Source of the DNA: Tritrichomonas foetus
Lineage: Eukaryota; Parabasalia; Tritrichomonadida; Tritrichomonadidae
Assembly (NCBI GenBank): GCA_001839685.1
Contig: MLAK01000716.1
Span: 34,335-98,334, forward strand
Length of the DNA: 64,000 nucleotides
Reading direction: 5' to 3'
In this document: positions 38,564-48,507 of the stretch, one piece after another
Numbering within the stretch: the stretch's first letter is position 1
Layout: each line of letters begins with the position of its first letter
The notes under the pieces: model-generated
Seen by the model: only the letters and a program-made list of their open reading frames with translations
What the model was told of the DNA's origin: nothing
The model's database searches: none
Translations under genes and position numbers: made by a program

Positions 38564-39841
38564 TCAGAAAATATCGACTTTTGGAATAACTTGAAGAACG
38601 ACAATTTCACCTCTGATGTTACTAATTGTTATCTTTCGCTTGTGAGAATTAATCACTTTAAAGAAGGTGTTTACAACATTTTTCTGCATAGGTTTTTCTA
38701 TTATAAGTCCAAATGGAATTGATTTTGTGATATCTGCTCGTCTAAACATAGATAGCTTATTCTTGAATACTTTTGTTGCATTAGAAATATTTCCTAGTGA
38801 ATTATATGGGATAATACTTGTTTGACTTGAATTGTGGTTAATCTTATGATTCATTATTTCTTGGATTGCATGTAATCTTGCAATTTTATAGTAAGCCAAT
38901 TCTGGAGTGGACAAACTCATATCGAGGGCCTTCACTAGATTTTCTACATCCAATTTTGGATAATAAGTTCTGACTTGATTGAGGGTTATCATATTTAATG
39001 GCAAACTATTCACGCAATAAGCAGCATCTGCGTAATTTACATGTTTCTCATAAAAAATGAACCATGGGTTTTCATAAATTTCTGGAATTGTAATTCGTTC
39101 AGTTGGATTCTTTTGTAATAATTTTTGAAGAAGACATTTCAATTCATGACTTATCGTTTCTGGATAAACTGGATTAATCAATATAATTTTATGAAGCTGT
39201 GTTGGTAAGTTTTCATCATAAAAAGGGAGGTAACCTGCTGTCATTGCAAATAATAAAATTCCAGCACTCCAAATATCAGCTTGATGTGAATATTCCATTC
39301 GTTTCACGATTTCTGGTGCTGTGTAAGCAGGTGATCCACAAACAGTGGAGCAACCATTTTCATCGCAAAATCGGGAAAGCCCAAAATCAATCAATTTGAT
39401 GTTGTCATTCTGATCAAGCAAAATGTTTTCAGCTTTAAGGTCTCGATGAACGATATTCAAGGTATTGTGTAAATAATCAATTGCTCGGATGATCTGTTGA
39501 AAATATTTTCGTGCTTTGCCTTCTGGCAGAACATTGTATTTATTAATGACATCAAGCATATTCGACCCTTCAACATATTCCATCACCAAATATATAAACT
39601 GTTCATTTTCAAAATGTTCGTACATGTGAACAATCAAGGGATGATCAACTTTCATTGCAATATCAATCTCCCTTTTGGTTTTGTTTAGTTTTTCAGGAGT
39701 CTCGAAAAAATCTTTGTTGATCTCTTTTAACGCAACAATTTGACCGGAAGGTTTATGAACAGCTTTGTAAACACATGCGAAGGTACCAACCCCGATTTCT
39801 TCGCGAATGTCGTAGTCATGGATCCTGTTGAAGTAATCCAT
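38564..39841 (-). CDS. CAMK-type (SNF1/MARK-like) Ser/Thr protein kinase
   Basis: 425 residues from the ATG at 39841; the frame extends to 39862 without another ATG. The kinase domain covers about 10-265: IGVGTFACVYKA glycine loop, VALKEI Lys, HRDLKAENILL catalytic loop, DFGLSRF, CGSPAYTAPEI activation segment, and ADIWSAGILLFAM. The order and the CGSPxYxAPE motif place it in the CAMK/AMPK-related group, heavily expanded in trichomonads. All catalytic residues are present. The C-terminal 160 residues are basic, predicted mostly unstructured, and end in a beta-like segment (KRKITISNIRGEIVVLQVIP) that could be a small KA1-like regulatory tail; that last point is inference. Confidence 0.92.
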   Translation of the reverse strand: MDYFNRIHDYDIREEIGVGTFACVYKAVHKPSGQIVALKEINKDFFETPEKLNKTKREIDIAMKVDHPLIVHMYEHFENEQFIYLVMEYVEGSNMLDVINKYNVLPEGKARKYFQQIIRAIDYLHNTLNIVHRDLKAENILLDQNDNIKLIDFGLSRFCDENGCSTVCGSPAYTAPEIVKRMEYSHQADIWSAGILLFAMTAGYLPFYDENLPTQLHKIILINPVYPETISHELKCLLQKLLQKNPTERITIPEIYENPWFIFYEKHVNYADAAYCVNSLPLNMITLNQVRTYYPKLDVENLVKALDMSLSTPELAYYKIARLHAIQEIMNHKINHNSSQTSIIPYNSLGNISNATKVFKNKLSMFRRADITKSIPFGLIIEKPMQKNVVNTFFKVINSHKRKITISNIRGEIVVLQVIPKVDIF

Positions 39842-40553
39842 AATGGAAATTTTATTATTCAATACAACATTTCTAACAATTTATTTCGGCTTTGAATACT
39901 TTTTTTGTGAATCTTGTCATTTCATTCAAATTTAATTCACAAAAAAATAATGCTCAGAATAAGATTTTTCAATTATTTAAGAAAAAATCAAAAGAATTAA
40001 CAATATTTGAAAAAGAGAATTTTCATAACTGATGAGTTTCCAAATATTCAGAAGAAAAAATAATTTTTTTTGATAAGATTATTAGAAATTTTCTGAATGG
40101 CCCTGACATAACAATTAGATTTCTAAGACAATTTCAACTTTGTGAAATTCATTTGATCAGATGTATACAAACTAACTAGCTCTAGATGTAGAAGACTATT
40201 GAGAGATCTAAATGAATAATTGTTGATATTATAGTCATCTAAAAATTATTTAATTGTAATCCTATTAATAATATATAAATATTATAATTTAAAAATCAAG
40301 ATACAGAGAAAACCAAATCCATAAAAAAATTGTGAGAAAAAAATAAACCCCACAGAAATTTCTGAGAATTATTGAGATAAAAAGTGATTTTATAGCATTA
40401 ATATCTTGATTATTTCTTATCATAAATCGTGCTTTTTATTATCATATGACCCTCCATCGAAAATTATAATGTTTTCCAAAATACAAAAATGAAGTATAAA
40501 AAAAATATTAATAATTTTGATATAAATAAAAAAAATTTAGGCATCAATGAGAN
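39842..40553. other. AT-rich spacer ending at an N join
   Basis: No coding signal. A single N at 40553 marks an assembly join. Confidence 0.4.
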
Positions 40554-40721
40554 TACGAATGTTTTGCCATCTAAATGGCGAGTCATCAGAAAATTCACTT
40601 GGCATCGAGTCTGGAAAAAAACATATTGGATTCCATTTTTCTTGATTTGGTCTTTCAATCGTTGTATCTGTATCCCTGCTTGAGAATGTGCTGTTGAGGA
40701 CTGCCAGTCTATTTTCTTCAT
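40554..40721 (-). pseudogene. Truncated gene 5' end at assembly gap
   Basis: From the ATG at 40721 (minus) 56 codons of coding-like sequence run MKKIDWQSSTAHSQAGIQIQ, a helical continuation and FQTRCQVNFLMTRHLDGKTF, then reach the N at 40553. Beyond it the frame becomes AT-driven Phe/Leu sequence. The abrupt composition change at the N suggests that the rest of this gene is missing from the assembly rather than decayed. Family not recognised; it could also be a genuine fragment. Confidence 0.4.
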
Positions 40722-42677
40722 ATACTAAAATTTTATGACAGAAAAGATTTCAATACATTCATATTTGTCAAATGGAAATTGAATTAATTCAACATCACTG
40801 AGTTAAAACTATCAAAATTTTCGCGATTTTTAATTAAAAATCGATAGAAGAAGTGTAAATAGAATTATGGGAAGCAGTATTATAATCTTTGTGATTCTTG
40901 GAAAAAAAGCTTCTCACAATTTTTTTTTAGGCTTTCTCCAAAATCGCTCTTTTTTCGGTTTAATTGTTGCAAAATTTCAAAACTATGAATAAATATGGCT
41001 CATAACTATAAAAAATAGATTTAACAATTGACTGAAAGCTGTTCACCCGAAAACTGAAACAATAGCTTCTTCAGAATCATTTTCGAAATATTTTTGAATT
41101 CGGCCATTTGCGAAGTTTGCGATAAGGGAAATTTTCGTCATTCTTTTAGCTATTTGGGTTTTGATTTTTGACTGATGGTATTAAGTAATACTGATGATAA
41201 GGATCATTTTAGTGATTTCGTACGTTAAGACTATTTGGTTTGTATACATCTATTTGATCAACAATAATGTTAAAACTCAATATGTATGAAATCGCTTGTT
41301 TTCTATAAATAGTTTGGTAATGAACATTTGCATACCTATTGTTTTTCTCCAAAAAAACTCGAGATTGTTCTTCAGAGCACGCATGGAAAGGGAAACACAA
41401 AGTTTTAATTAATCAATATTTTCTAGAATAAATAAAATTTATTCTGAGAATAAACATTTATTTTTATCAAAAAAAGTCGGATTTTTTATTTACAAAATCT
41501 TCTGAATTTTTGAATGCCATAGAGTTTGAAATCAATAGATATTTGAAACTCAGGATCACAATAGATGATTATCGTGATTCACTCATATTTTGGTTAAATC
41601 CAAATTTGATAGGATTTAACAGCAAGTTCCCCTGAAGTTGGATTTATGAAATACAGTGATTCTGATTCATTGAAATACGTTAGTAATTTTCATCAATTCA
41701 ACCATTTGATAATTGGGGTATTTCCACCAATATCTATTATCTCATAAGAACTATTAACATTATCATTTTTTGAAAAAAAAAAATAAAATAAAATAAAAAA
41801 TAAAGCAAAAATGCAAAACAATTATTTTTGACAAAGCTTCTGGTGCAAAATCATTTTTTCTTTAGTTAGTTCGCATAAATATCTCACATTATATATAGAA
41901 ATGATGACATATCGACAACTTTGGTATTATTGATTTAGAAGATGGAGCACAATATTCGCTTTCTTTGTACACAAGAAGACATATAATGTTATATTCTTCT
42001 TTATGATCGAAAAAGATTGGAGGAATAATTAGAATAAAAAAATCGATTATCTTATCTAAAAGTCTCCAAAGTCTTACATTCACAAATCTTTAAATAAATG
42101 TTAACAACAACAACAACAACAACAAAAATAAAAAAAAAAAAAAAAGCCATTAATCTCCTGTTGTTGTAATCACCAAACAATAAATTCAAAAATTCAATCG
42201 AAAGTGGTTAGATTCAAAAATACAGTTTGTTATTCATCAAAAATGAGATCTTATTACATTTCAAAAAATTATTTGCTAGTAAAAACATCAAAAAACTGTT
42301 AATTCCTTGAGATTTACAATAACGTTGAAGATAGCCCTCATCCTTTCAAAGAATCTACTTTTTACATATTCATCACAAAAAGTTCACATTAGTTTTTTTT
42401 GAGAGTTCAAATTCTATAGCACGTTTCACTTTTCATAGAAACTTTCCCCAAAAAATTTGAAAAGTAGCCTATCGTACGAATTTCAAGCCTTTACATCACA
42501 GCTTTTTAAATATTCACAAAACATCATTATTGAAAAACTTTCCGGATAATCATTATTGAATACAATAGTATAAATCTAAACTTGGTGTCTCTCACAATTG
42601 TATAATTTCATCAGAAATTTGATAAATTTGTAATTCAATATGTAAAATTTTGAATTAACAATTATCTTTTCAAGTTT
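40722..42677. other. Long AT-rich spacer with microsatellites
   Basis: No gene supported. Short minus-strand open frames at 41209-41400 and 41889-42083 look like chance. A (CAA)n tract with about seven units lies near 42101-42124, followed by an A run. Confidence 0.4.
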
Positions 42678-42683
42678 TCATAA
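42678..42683 (+). promoter_or_regulatory. Initiator-like TCATAA
   Basis: TCATAA lies 9 bases before the kinase ATG at 42687 and fits TCAYWW. Confidence 0.35.
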
Positions 42684-42686
42684 TTG

Positions 42687-43664
42687 ATGAACGAACAGCA
42701 GTTCTTGGTAGATCTCGATCGCCATGGCTACTCGCTCGAAAAGGAAATTGGAAGAGGTGGTTACTCAGTCGTCTATTTAATTGTCTCTCAAAAGTACAAC
42801 ACAAAATTTGTCGCAAAGAAAATTCTAAAACAGGCGGGAAAGACTTACTCGGAATCCGAAATCGATATTTTGCTTCGACTAAGCCACACAAACATTATTC
42901 GCTTCTACGAATCCTTCCATAGCGGTGATAACCAAGTCATAATTTTGGAATATTGTCCAAACGGATCCCTCGCAACATTTCTTGACGAAAACGAACAACT
43001 ATCACTCCAACAGTTCTACAACATAACTCACCAGATTACACAAGCGATTAAATATTGTCATGATAATGGAGTATCCCATTGCGACATAAAACCAGAAAAT
43101 ATTCTCCTTGATTCATATGGGCGCTCAAAGCTCACTGATTTTGGGATCGCCCAAATTTCAGAAGTCGGAGTCAAAATTAAAAAATTTGATGGATCCCTAC
43201 CGTATATGGCACCTGAGCTGTTAAATAAAATCAAACATGATCCTTTTGCGACAGATATTTGGTCACTTGGTGTCACTTTTTTTGTGATCTTATTCAAAAA
43301 ACTTCCATGGTCAGCATCCGGAGAAAAAGAAATGCTCTATCAAATAACAAGGGGATTAGTGTGCTATCCAACAACAATTGATGAAAAGCTTTATGGCCTT
43401 TTCAATAAAATGATATGTGTTAATCCTTCCAAGAGATACAAAATCGATCAAGTTTTAAAAGTTTTGGAAACTTTAAAAGAGCAGTATAATCATAAAACTG
43501 GAAATAAGGATAGTGGCCAATTAATTCAGATCAAAAAGCCAGAAGAAGATCCAACAAAAATTAGTCTCAAAATTAAAGCAGTGAGAACTTTTTTAAATGA
43601 ACCTGGAAATATGTCTCAAAGAAGAAGAAGAGTCAGCAGAACATTCGCTGAACAGAACACGTAA
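42687..43664 (+). CDS. Ser/Thr protein kinase, non-RD (HCD) type
   Basis: 325 residues from the ATG at 42687. The kinase domain covers about 10-265: IGRGGYSVVYL glycine loop, FVAKKI Lys, HCDIKPENILL catalytic loop, DFGIAQI, GSLPYMAPEL and ATDIWSLGVTFFVILF. The Arg of the HRD motif is Cys, so this is a non-RD kinase, which usually does not need activation-loop phosphorylation. Other catalytic residues (K, E, D, N, DFG) are present. The C-terminus is short and basic (SQRRRRVSRTF). Closest in style to trichomonad CAMK/other kinases; no specific subfamily can be named. GC content is higher than in the spacer. Confidence 0.9.
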   Translation: MNEQQFLVDLDRHGYSLEKEIGRGGYSVVYLIVSQKYNTKFVAKKILKQAGKTYSESEIDILLRLSHTNIIRFYESFHSGDNQVIILEYCPNGSLATFLDENEQLSLQQFYNITHQITQAIKYCHDNGVSHCDIKPENILLDSYGRSKLTDFGIAQISEVGVKIKKFDGSLPYMAPELLNKIKHDPFATDIWSLGVTFFVILFKKLPWSASGEKEMLYQITRGLVCYPTTIDEKLYGLFNKMICVNPSKRYKIDQVLKVLETLKEQYNHKTGNKDSGQLIQIKKPEEDPTKISLKIKAVRTFLNEPGNMSQRRRRVSRTFAEQNT

Positions 43665-44027
43665 TTTATTATGAGAATACTTGTTGTTTTTTTGTTTTTA
43701 ATAATATTTGAATATTTTTTTGCTAATAGATTTTGTTTTTTGAAACATAATAGAAAATTATTTGATAGTTTTCTCCAATATAGATCAGTAGATAATTATT
43801 ATTCAATATTCTGGATTATGTTTCTATGTGCGATGAAAATAAAATTGTTCGTATGCTATATTTTTTTATTTCTTTATTTTCTTTTCTCTTCCTCCTTACA
43901 TTCACTGTTTTCTTCTTTATAAAGATTCATCACAATGATTCAATAGCAAACACAAATAATCAGCAATAATTACAGAGCAATTTTCATCTCTGAGAAAATG
44001 AATCAAAGAATTTCACCAAGACCAAAA
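43665..44027. other. Intergenic between convergent genes
   Basis: AT-rich; an 83-codon open frame from 43671 is Phe/Leu/Ile-rich and looks like chance. Confidence 0.35.
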
Positions 44028-44085
44028 AGAAAGAAACACATTAAAGAAAGAAACAAATTAAAGAAAGAAACAAATTAAAGAAAGT
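44028..44085. repeat. Short tandem repeat, 17-bp units
   Basis: About three to four copies of ATTAAAGAAAGAAACAA just 3' of the minus-strand coiled-coil gene. Confidence 0.8.
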
Positions 44086-44122
44086 ATTTGGAAAGAATAG
44101 ATATATTTTTATAATAAAAATT

Positions 44123-46738
44123 TCACACATTATTTTCGCTCAAACGTTCAATTTTCACAGTAATTTTATCAATTTCCCTTTGTAAATCATCCGCAGTTTC
44201 AAAATCTTCTTCATTTACCGCGTTACTCAATTTTTCATTTAATTCATTGAGTTTTTCGTGAAGTTCTTCTTTCGTCAATTCTTTTGGTGGTTCTGTCACT
44301 TTTACCGCAAACAAAACCAATTCTTTCAATGGTTGGAGGAGTTTGGCGGCAAATGGTGAAGAATGACATAATGCGAGAAGTAGGTCACTGATATTTGAAT
44401 AGAAATCAAAATCAGTTTTATCTAAATCTTTTTTAGCTTCTTCGACATCAGCAGCTAATTTTGCATTATTTTCTTTAATAGTTGATTCTTCGATTTGCAA
44501 ATTACTCAATTTAGTTTCTGCATTATTCAAATAAGCTTTTGATGCTTCGAGTCTATCTTGGGTCTCTTTCAAAAGATTTGCCACTTGCTGTGCACCTTTG
44601 AAATTTTTAGTTGAAACATAAGCTTTTTTGGAAGAATCTAGTTGTGGGATTTGTATTTTAGCTTCTTCAATTTGTTTAATTGCCTTTTCTTTTTCTGTAG
44701 CGAGTTCAGAAATTTCCATGTTTATTTGATTTCTTCGAATTTCCGCATTGATTGCAGCTTTATTAGCAGCATCAAATTTCTGTTTAACAATACTTCGTTT
44801 TACTTTAAACTCGCCATGCTTGGCACAAACATCAAGTATGATTTCTGATGCTGATTGTGACTCGTCAACATCTTGTTCTGCTTCATGTAGTTCAAGTTGC
44901 ACTTTTTCAAGCACTGATGAGAGTGTTGCTATTTCGGCATCCCGTTTCTTTACAGTGTTTTGGAGTTCTTGATAAGGTGCTTCTAATTCCTTCTTTTTCA
45001 TTGTCACGATTCGACTCTCAGAAATTATCAAATTTTCATCATTCTTTAATTCTTTTTGTTCAAGAAGGAACCTTTCAAGAGACTTCTTCATTAATTTTTC
45101 TTCATCATTAATTTTAGAATTAATTGTACGTATTGCCTTTTTATGAGCGTCAATTTCTGCCATTAATTCAGCAATCCTTTTATTATGACTTTCATTTTCT
45201 ACTTGATATTCAGCAATTCTATGCTTAAAAGGTCGTTGACATTCATTCATTCTCTCTTCAAGATTTTTAGCTTGAATTTCGTGAACTTTTTTATGTTCAG
45301 TAAGTGGAATAGTGATTTCGTTAATTTTCGAAGTGACTTTTGACCTTTCCATTTCTAATGTTTCTTTATCAGTTTCTTGTAAATCTACAAGAGATGCCAG
45401 TCTTTTTGATAACGCTGATTGTCGAACACGAAGTTGAGGAATATCTTGTTGTGATGACAAAGAATGTTCTGTCATATGTTTTGGTGCATCATTTGCTAAA
45501 TTTAACGCGCATTCAAGTGATGTTGCAAAACCGTTCAAACTATCATTAATTTGTGAAAGTCCAACATTAATTTTATGGCTTAGTTGATCAGCATATTCAT
45601 ATTTATCATTTGAAAGAGCTTCTGATCGCTCTTTTTCAAAATTAGAAATTGACATTTGAACATTTTTAATCTTTTCGTGAAATGAAAATGCTTGATTTTT
45701 ATAATTTTGCAATTGTTTTGTATATTTTGTATCAAAATCTTCAATTTCTGGTGTGATTGACACATTTTTTCGAAAAGGCGAATTCTGTTCATTTTCATCA
45801 TCTTTTTCTGAACTGAAAGAAAATGGGTTATCATTGTCTCCTCCAAATGAGAAATTTGGTCTACTATTTAATCTATTCAGTTGCTTATCTGCATTCTTTG
45901 GTGTTACTGATTTTTCTTCAGATCCATAAGAAAAAGTTGATGGCTGTGTCGGTTTAAATGTGTTTGATGGTGATCCAAAATTAAATTCTTTTTCACCATT
46001 TTCTTCTGCTGCAGCAAAATCAAAACCACCATAATTATTACTTATACTATTGCTTGTAATACTAGTATTATTATTACTTAAGTTATCATTTTCTGTATTC
46101 AAAAAGCCAAATCTATCATCTGATTTAGTATCAAATGAAAACATGCTTTTATCGGCTGGTGCTCGACATGATGATGATGTGCTTAAATCGGACTGTCTTG
46201 CATCATTAGAGAAAGAGTTATTCGGGTTACGTTGTGTTGATTTTGGAGACATTCCATCAGATGGAAGTGGATATTCTGGGTCTGATGATGTTGCAGATAA
46301 AAATTCATCAAATGTAGTTTGTTTTGGCTCTTGTGGAGAGAAAGTTTTTGGCTTTGCAAATGATGGCAAATTTCCAGATTGCGGAGTTTGATTTAAACTT
46401 GGTTTTCTTGCAAATTTTGAAGCAGCAGACTTTTTTGCAGGAGTTTTGGCCTTTTTTGATGTTTCTGCTTTTTTCCGTCCAATCACTCTCGAGCCGGTTT
46501 TTTTTGAAGCTGGCTTATAAGTTTTACTGTCTTGTTCTTTTGAAAGGAATTCGAAGGTTTGAGTTGTCGGTTTTTCTGGAGCTGAATCATCAATCGCGCC
46601 AAAATTAATATCGCTGCTTTGAGATTGGTCTGCAAATTCTTCACCAAACGCATAATCATCGTCTTCGTCAGCATTTTCTTCGTTATCTATATCGCCGTCA
46701 TGGTTTGTGGGCTCATCGATAAAGCCAAAAGCACTCAT
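44123..46738 (-). CDS. Long coiled-coil protein, unknown
   Basis: 871 residues from the ATG at 46738 (the frame continues upstream to 46798 without ATG). Residues 1-60 are very acidic (DIDNEENADEDDDYAFGEEF). Residues 60-330 are disordered, Ser/Asn/Thr-rich, with a Lys-rich patch (about 90-130). Residues 345-870 are nearly continuous coiled coil. The last 45 residues (LNEKLSNAVNEEDFETADDL) contain a UVR-like motif 'a...EdFe.A..l...I', also repeated at about 395 and 790 (EALSNDKYEYADQLSHKI; YVSTKNFKGAQQVANLL). UVR-like helices occur in many scaffolds, so this does not give a function. A cytoskeletal or vesicle-tethering role is plausible but unproven. Confidence 0.75.
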   Translation of the reverse strand: MSAFGFIDEPTNHDGDIDNEENADEDDDYAFGEEFADQSQSSDINFGAIDDSAPEKPTTQTFEFLSKEQDSKTYKPASKKTGSRVIGRKKAETSKKAKTPAKKSAASKFARKPSLNQTPQSGNLPSFAKPKTFSPQEPKQTTFDEFLSATSSDPEYPLPSDGMSPKSTQRNPNNSFSNDARQSDLSTSSSCRAPADKSMFSFDTKSDDRFGFLNTENDNLSNNNTSITSNSISNNYGGFDFAAAEENGEKEFNFGSPSNTFKPTQPSTFSYGSEEKSVTPKNADKQLNRLNSRPNFSFGGDNDNPFSFSSEKDDENEQNSPFRKNVSITPEIEDFDTKYTKQLQNYKNQAFSFHEKIKNVQMSISNFEKERSEALSNDKYEYADQLSHKINVGLSQINDSLNGFATSLECALNLANDAPKHMTEHSLSSQQDIPQLRVRQSALSKRLASLVDLQETDKETLEMERSKVTSKINEITIPLTEHKKVHEIQAKNLEERMNECQRPFKHRIAEYQVENESHNKRIAELMAEIDAHKKAIRTINSKINDEEKLMKKSLERFLLEQKELKNDENLIISESRIVTMKKKELEAPYQELQNTVKKRDAEIATLSSVLEKVQLELHEAEQDVDESQSASEIILDVCAKHGEFKVKRSIVKQKFDAANKAAINAEIRRNQINMEISELATEKEKAIKQIEEAKIQIPQLDSSKKAYVSTKNFKGAQQVANLLKETQDRLEASKAYLNNAETKLSNLQIEESTIKENNAKLAADVEEAKKDLDKTDFDFYSNISDLLLALCHSSPFAAKLLQPLKELVLFAVKVTEPPKELTKEELHEKLNELNEKLSNAVNEEDFETADDLQREIDKITVKIERLSENNV

Positions 46739-47115
46739 CTGTAATTTAAAATCTTGAGACTTGAAATACTGAAAGCGAGCAGCCGGATATGTTTTCAATT
46801 TCTGTCCGATATTCGACTAAAAAACCAGTGAATTTCTTCACAGAAAATTTTTTTGGAATTATTTTATGCATATCTCAACTTTCACTCAGATAAATGCCTA
46901 TTGGTAAAAATATTTATCATAAAAATAGAACAAAAATACTAAAAATTATAAAATTAAATCATCTAATTCGATTGGTATTGAAGTAAAAATTAAAAAATGA
47001 ATGACTCAAATTCCGATAAAGAAGAATAGCCTCTTGATTTGAAAATTTTCGCGGTTTTCTCACAAAATATTCTACAGCCGCAGAATTATATTGAATATAT
47101 CGTTCATATCGTCAA
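46739..47115. other. Divergent promoter spacer
   Basis: AT-rich spacer between the coiled-coil gene and GPN3; apart from the initiator-like motif listed next, nothing recognised. Confidence 0.3.
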
Positions 47116-47121
47116 TCACAA
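47116..47121 (+). promoter_or_regulatory. Initiator-like TCACAA upstream of GPN3
   Basis: TCACAA fits TCAYWW. If it is the initiator, transcription starts at 47118, leaving a 42-base leader that holds a 12-codon upstream frame starting at 47125. Confidence 0.4.
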
Positions 47122-47124
47122 AAA

Positions 47125-47163
47125 ATGGGTACGATAAATGTAAGGAGGCCGTTTAAAAAATGA
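47125..47163 (+). other. Upstream ORF overlapping the GPN3 start (ATGA)
   Basis: ATG at 47125 opens a 12-codon frame (MGTINVRRPFKK) whose TGA (47161-47163) overlaps the GPN3 ATG (47160-47162). It lies four bases after the initiator-like motif, so scanning ribosomes would meet it first. Reinitiation or leaky scanning would be needed for GPN3. Confidence 0.4.
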
Positions 47164-48017
47164 CCACTCGTTTTGCTCAAGTTTTAATAGGCCCCGCTGG
47201 AAGTGGTAAGTCCACGTATATATCAAAAGCATTAAAACACTATGAAACTATTCATAGAGTTGTTCATTGCGTAAATTTAGATCCAGCGGCAGAAAATTTA
47301 CCATATTTGCCTGAAATAGACATCAGAGATGTGATTAACTATCAAGATGTCATGACAAAAATGAAGTACGGCCCAAATGGTGCACTCATTTACTGCCTTG
47401 AAAGAATTACAGGAAAAACTAGTAAATGGTTCAATGAAGCAATTGGTGAGCATGAATATGATTATTTATTAATTGATATGCCTGGACAAATTGAGTTATA
47501 TTCACATATGCAAATCCTTCCTGAGCTGATGTCAGTTTTACAAGGGAAAAATTATAATATTTTGCTCGTTTACTTAATGGACTCTCAATTTATGAGTGAT
47601 CCAGCTAAGTTTTTAAGTGCATCATTAGTTGCACTTTCTACAATGACAATGCTCGAGCTTCCACACATTAATGTTATGTCTAAGTGTGATCTGTTAACTG
47701 AAGAGCAGAAAAAGAACATTGACATTTACACAGAAATGGAATGCATGGCTTTGGCAGATGAAATAAAACCAGGATCCAATTCAAAGCTTGAAAAACTAAC
47801 AAATTCAATATGTGAAGTAATTGACTTTTTCAGACTCGTGCAATGGAGAACTCTGGATTCGACAAATGAAACAGAACTTATTAATTTACTTGCAGAAATC
47901 GACACAATTATTCAGTATTATGATAGTGCAGACTATGGCAATGAAGAGTTTAATGAAGTTGGCGATGAAGAGTTCAACTTCGATGAGAAACAGTTTTTCA
48001 AAGAAAATAATGTTTAA
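47160..48017 (+). CDS. GPN3: GPN-loop GTPase 3
   Basis: 285 residues. P-loop GPAGSGKST (11-19), NLDPAAENLPY (G2 region), GPNGALIYC (about 71-79; the Gly-Pro-Asn loop that defines the family), DMPGQIELYSH (G3) and VMSKCDLL (G4). The start MTTRFAQVLIGPAGSGKS lines up with the short N-terminus of GPN3. GPN1-3 work in the cytoplasm in assembly and nuclear import of RNA polymerase II; GPN2 and GPN3 are close relatives, and the short N-terminus with 'DSQFMSDPAKFLSASLVALS' favours GPN3. The acidic C-terminus (NEEFNEVGDEEFNFDE) is disordered. Confidence 0.9.
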   Translation: MTTRFAQVLIGPAGSGKSTYISKALKHYETIHRVVHCVNLDPAAENLPYLPEIDIRDVINYQDVMTKMKYGPNGALIYCLERITGKTSKWFNEAIGEHEYDYLLIDMPGQIELYSHMQILPELMSVLQGKNYNILLVYLMDSQFMSDPAKFLSASLVALSTMTMLELPHINVMSKCDLLTEEQKKNIDIYTEMECMALADEIKPGSNSKLEKLTNSICEVIDFFRLVQWRTLDSTNETELINLLAEIDTIIQYYDSADYGNEEFNEVGDEEFNFDEKQFFKENNV

Positions 48018-48507
48018 TTATTAATAAAAATCATATAAATCATATATATTTATAAATACTTATATAATATATTTAATTATTTAAATACAATATCCGAGAT
48101 AAATTAACAATGTTTACACTGATAATAAACATCTGTTTTTCTTTAAAATCTCATCAATACGACTTCTAATAATATAAAAATCGGAATCATTTCTTTCAAA
48201 CAAATGTGAAAGTAGGAAATTTTCATGCAGGTGATTTTGTGAATAAATTCGTCATTCTATAAGTATAATTTTAAAATATCAGCTCCACAAAAAAGGTTCA
48301 ACATGTTGTCAAAACATAACATTCTTGTTTTGTTAATATTTTGGTTTTGTTAACATTTTTGCTGTGTTCATGTTTTTGCTGTGTTCATGTTTTTAATGAA
48401 ATAATATTCTGCTAAAATGTGATTCAAGTGCAATTTTTGATTAAATAATATCATTTACCATAAAGAACTCAAATATCCAATATGAATAAAATAGCATAAT
48501 ATTTGGC
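48018..48507. other. Intergenic between convergent genes
   Basis: AT-rich, with a two-copy direct repeat of TTTTTGCTGTGTTCATG at about 48355-48390. Nothing else recognised. Confidence 0.4.

Noticed and set aside
43671..43922. 83-codon hydrophobic open frame after the HCD kinase
   Set aside because: Phe/Leu/Ile-rich product expected from T-rich DNA; no start context or homology.
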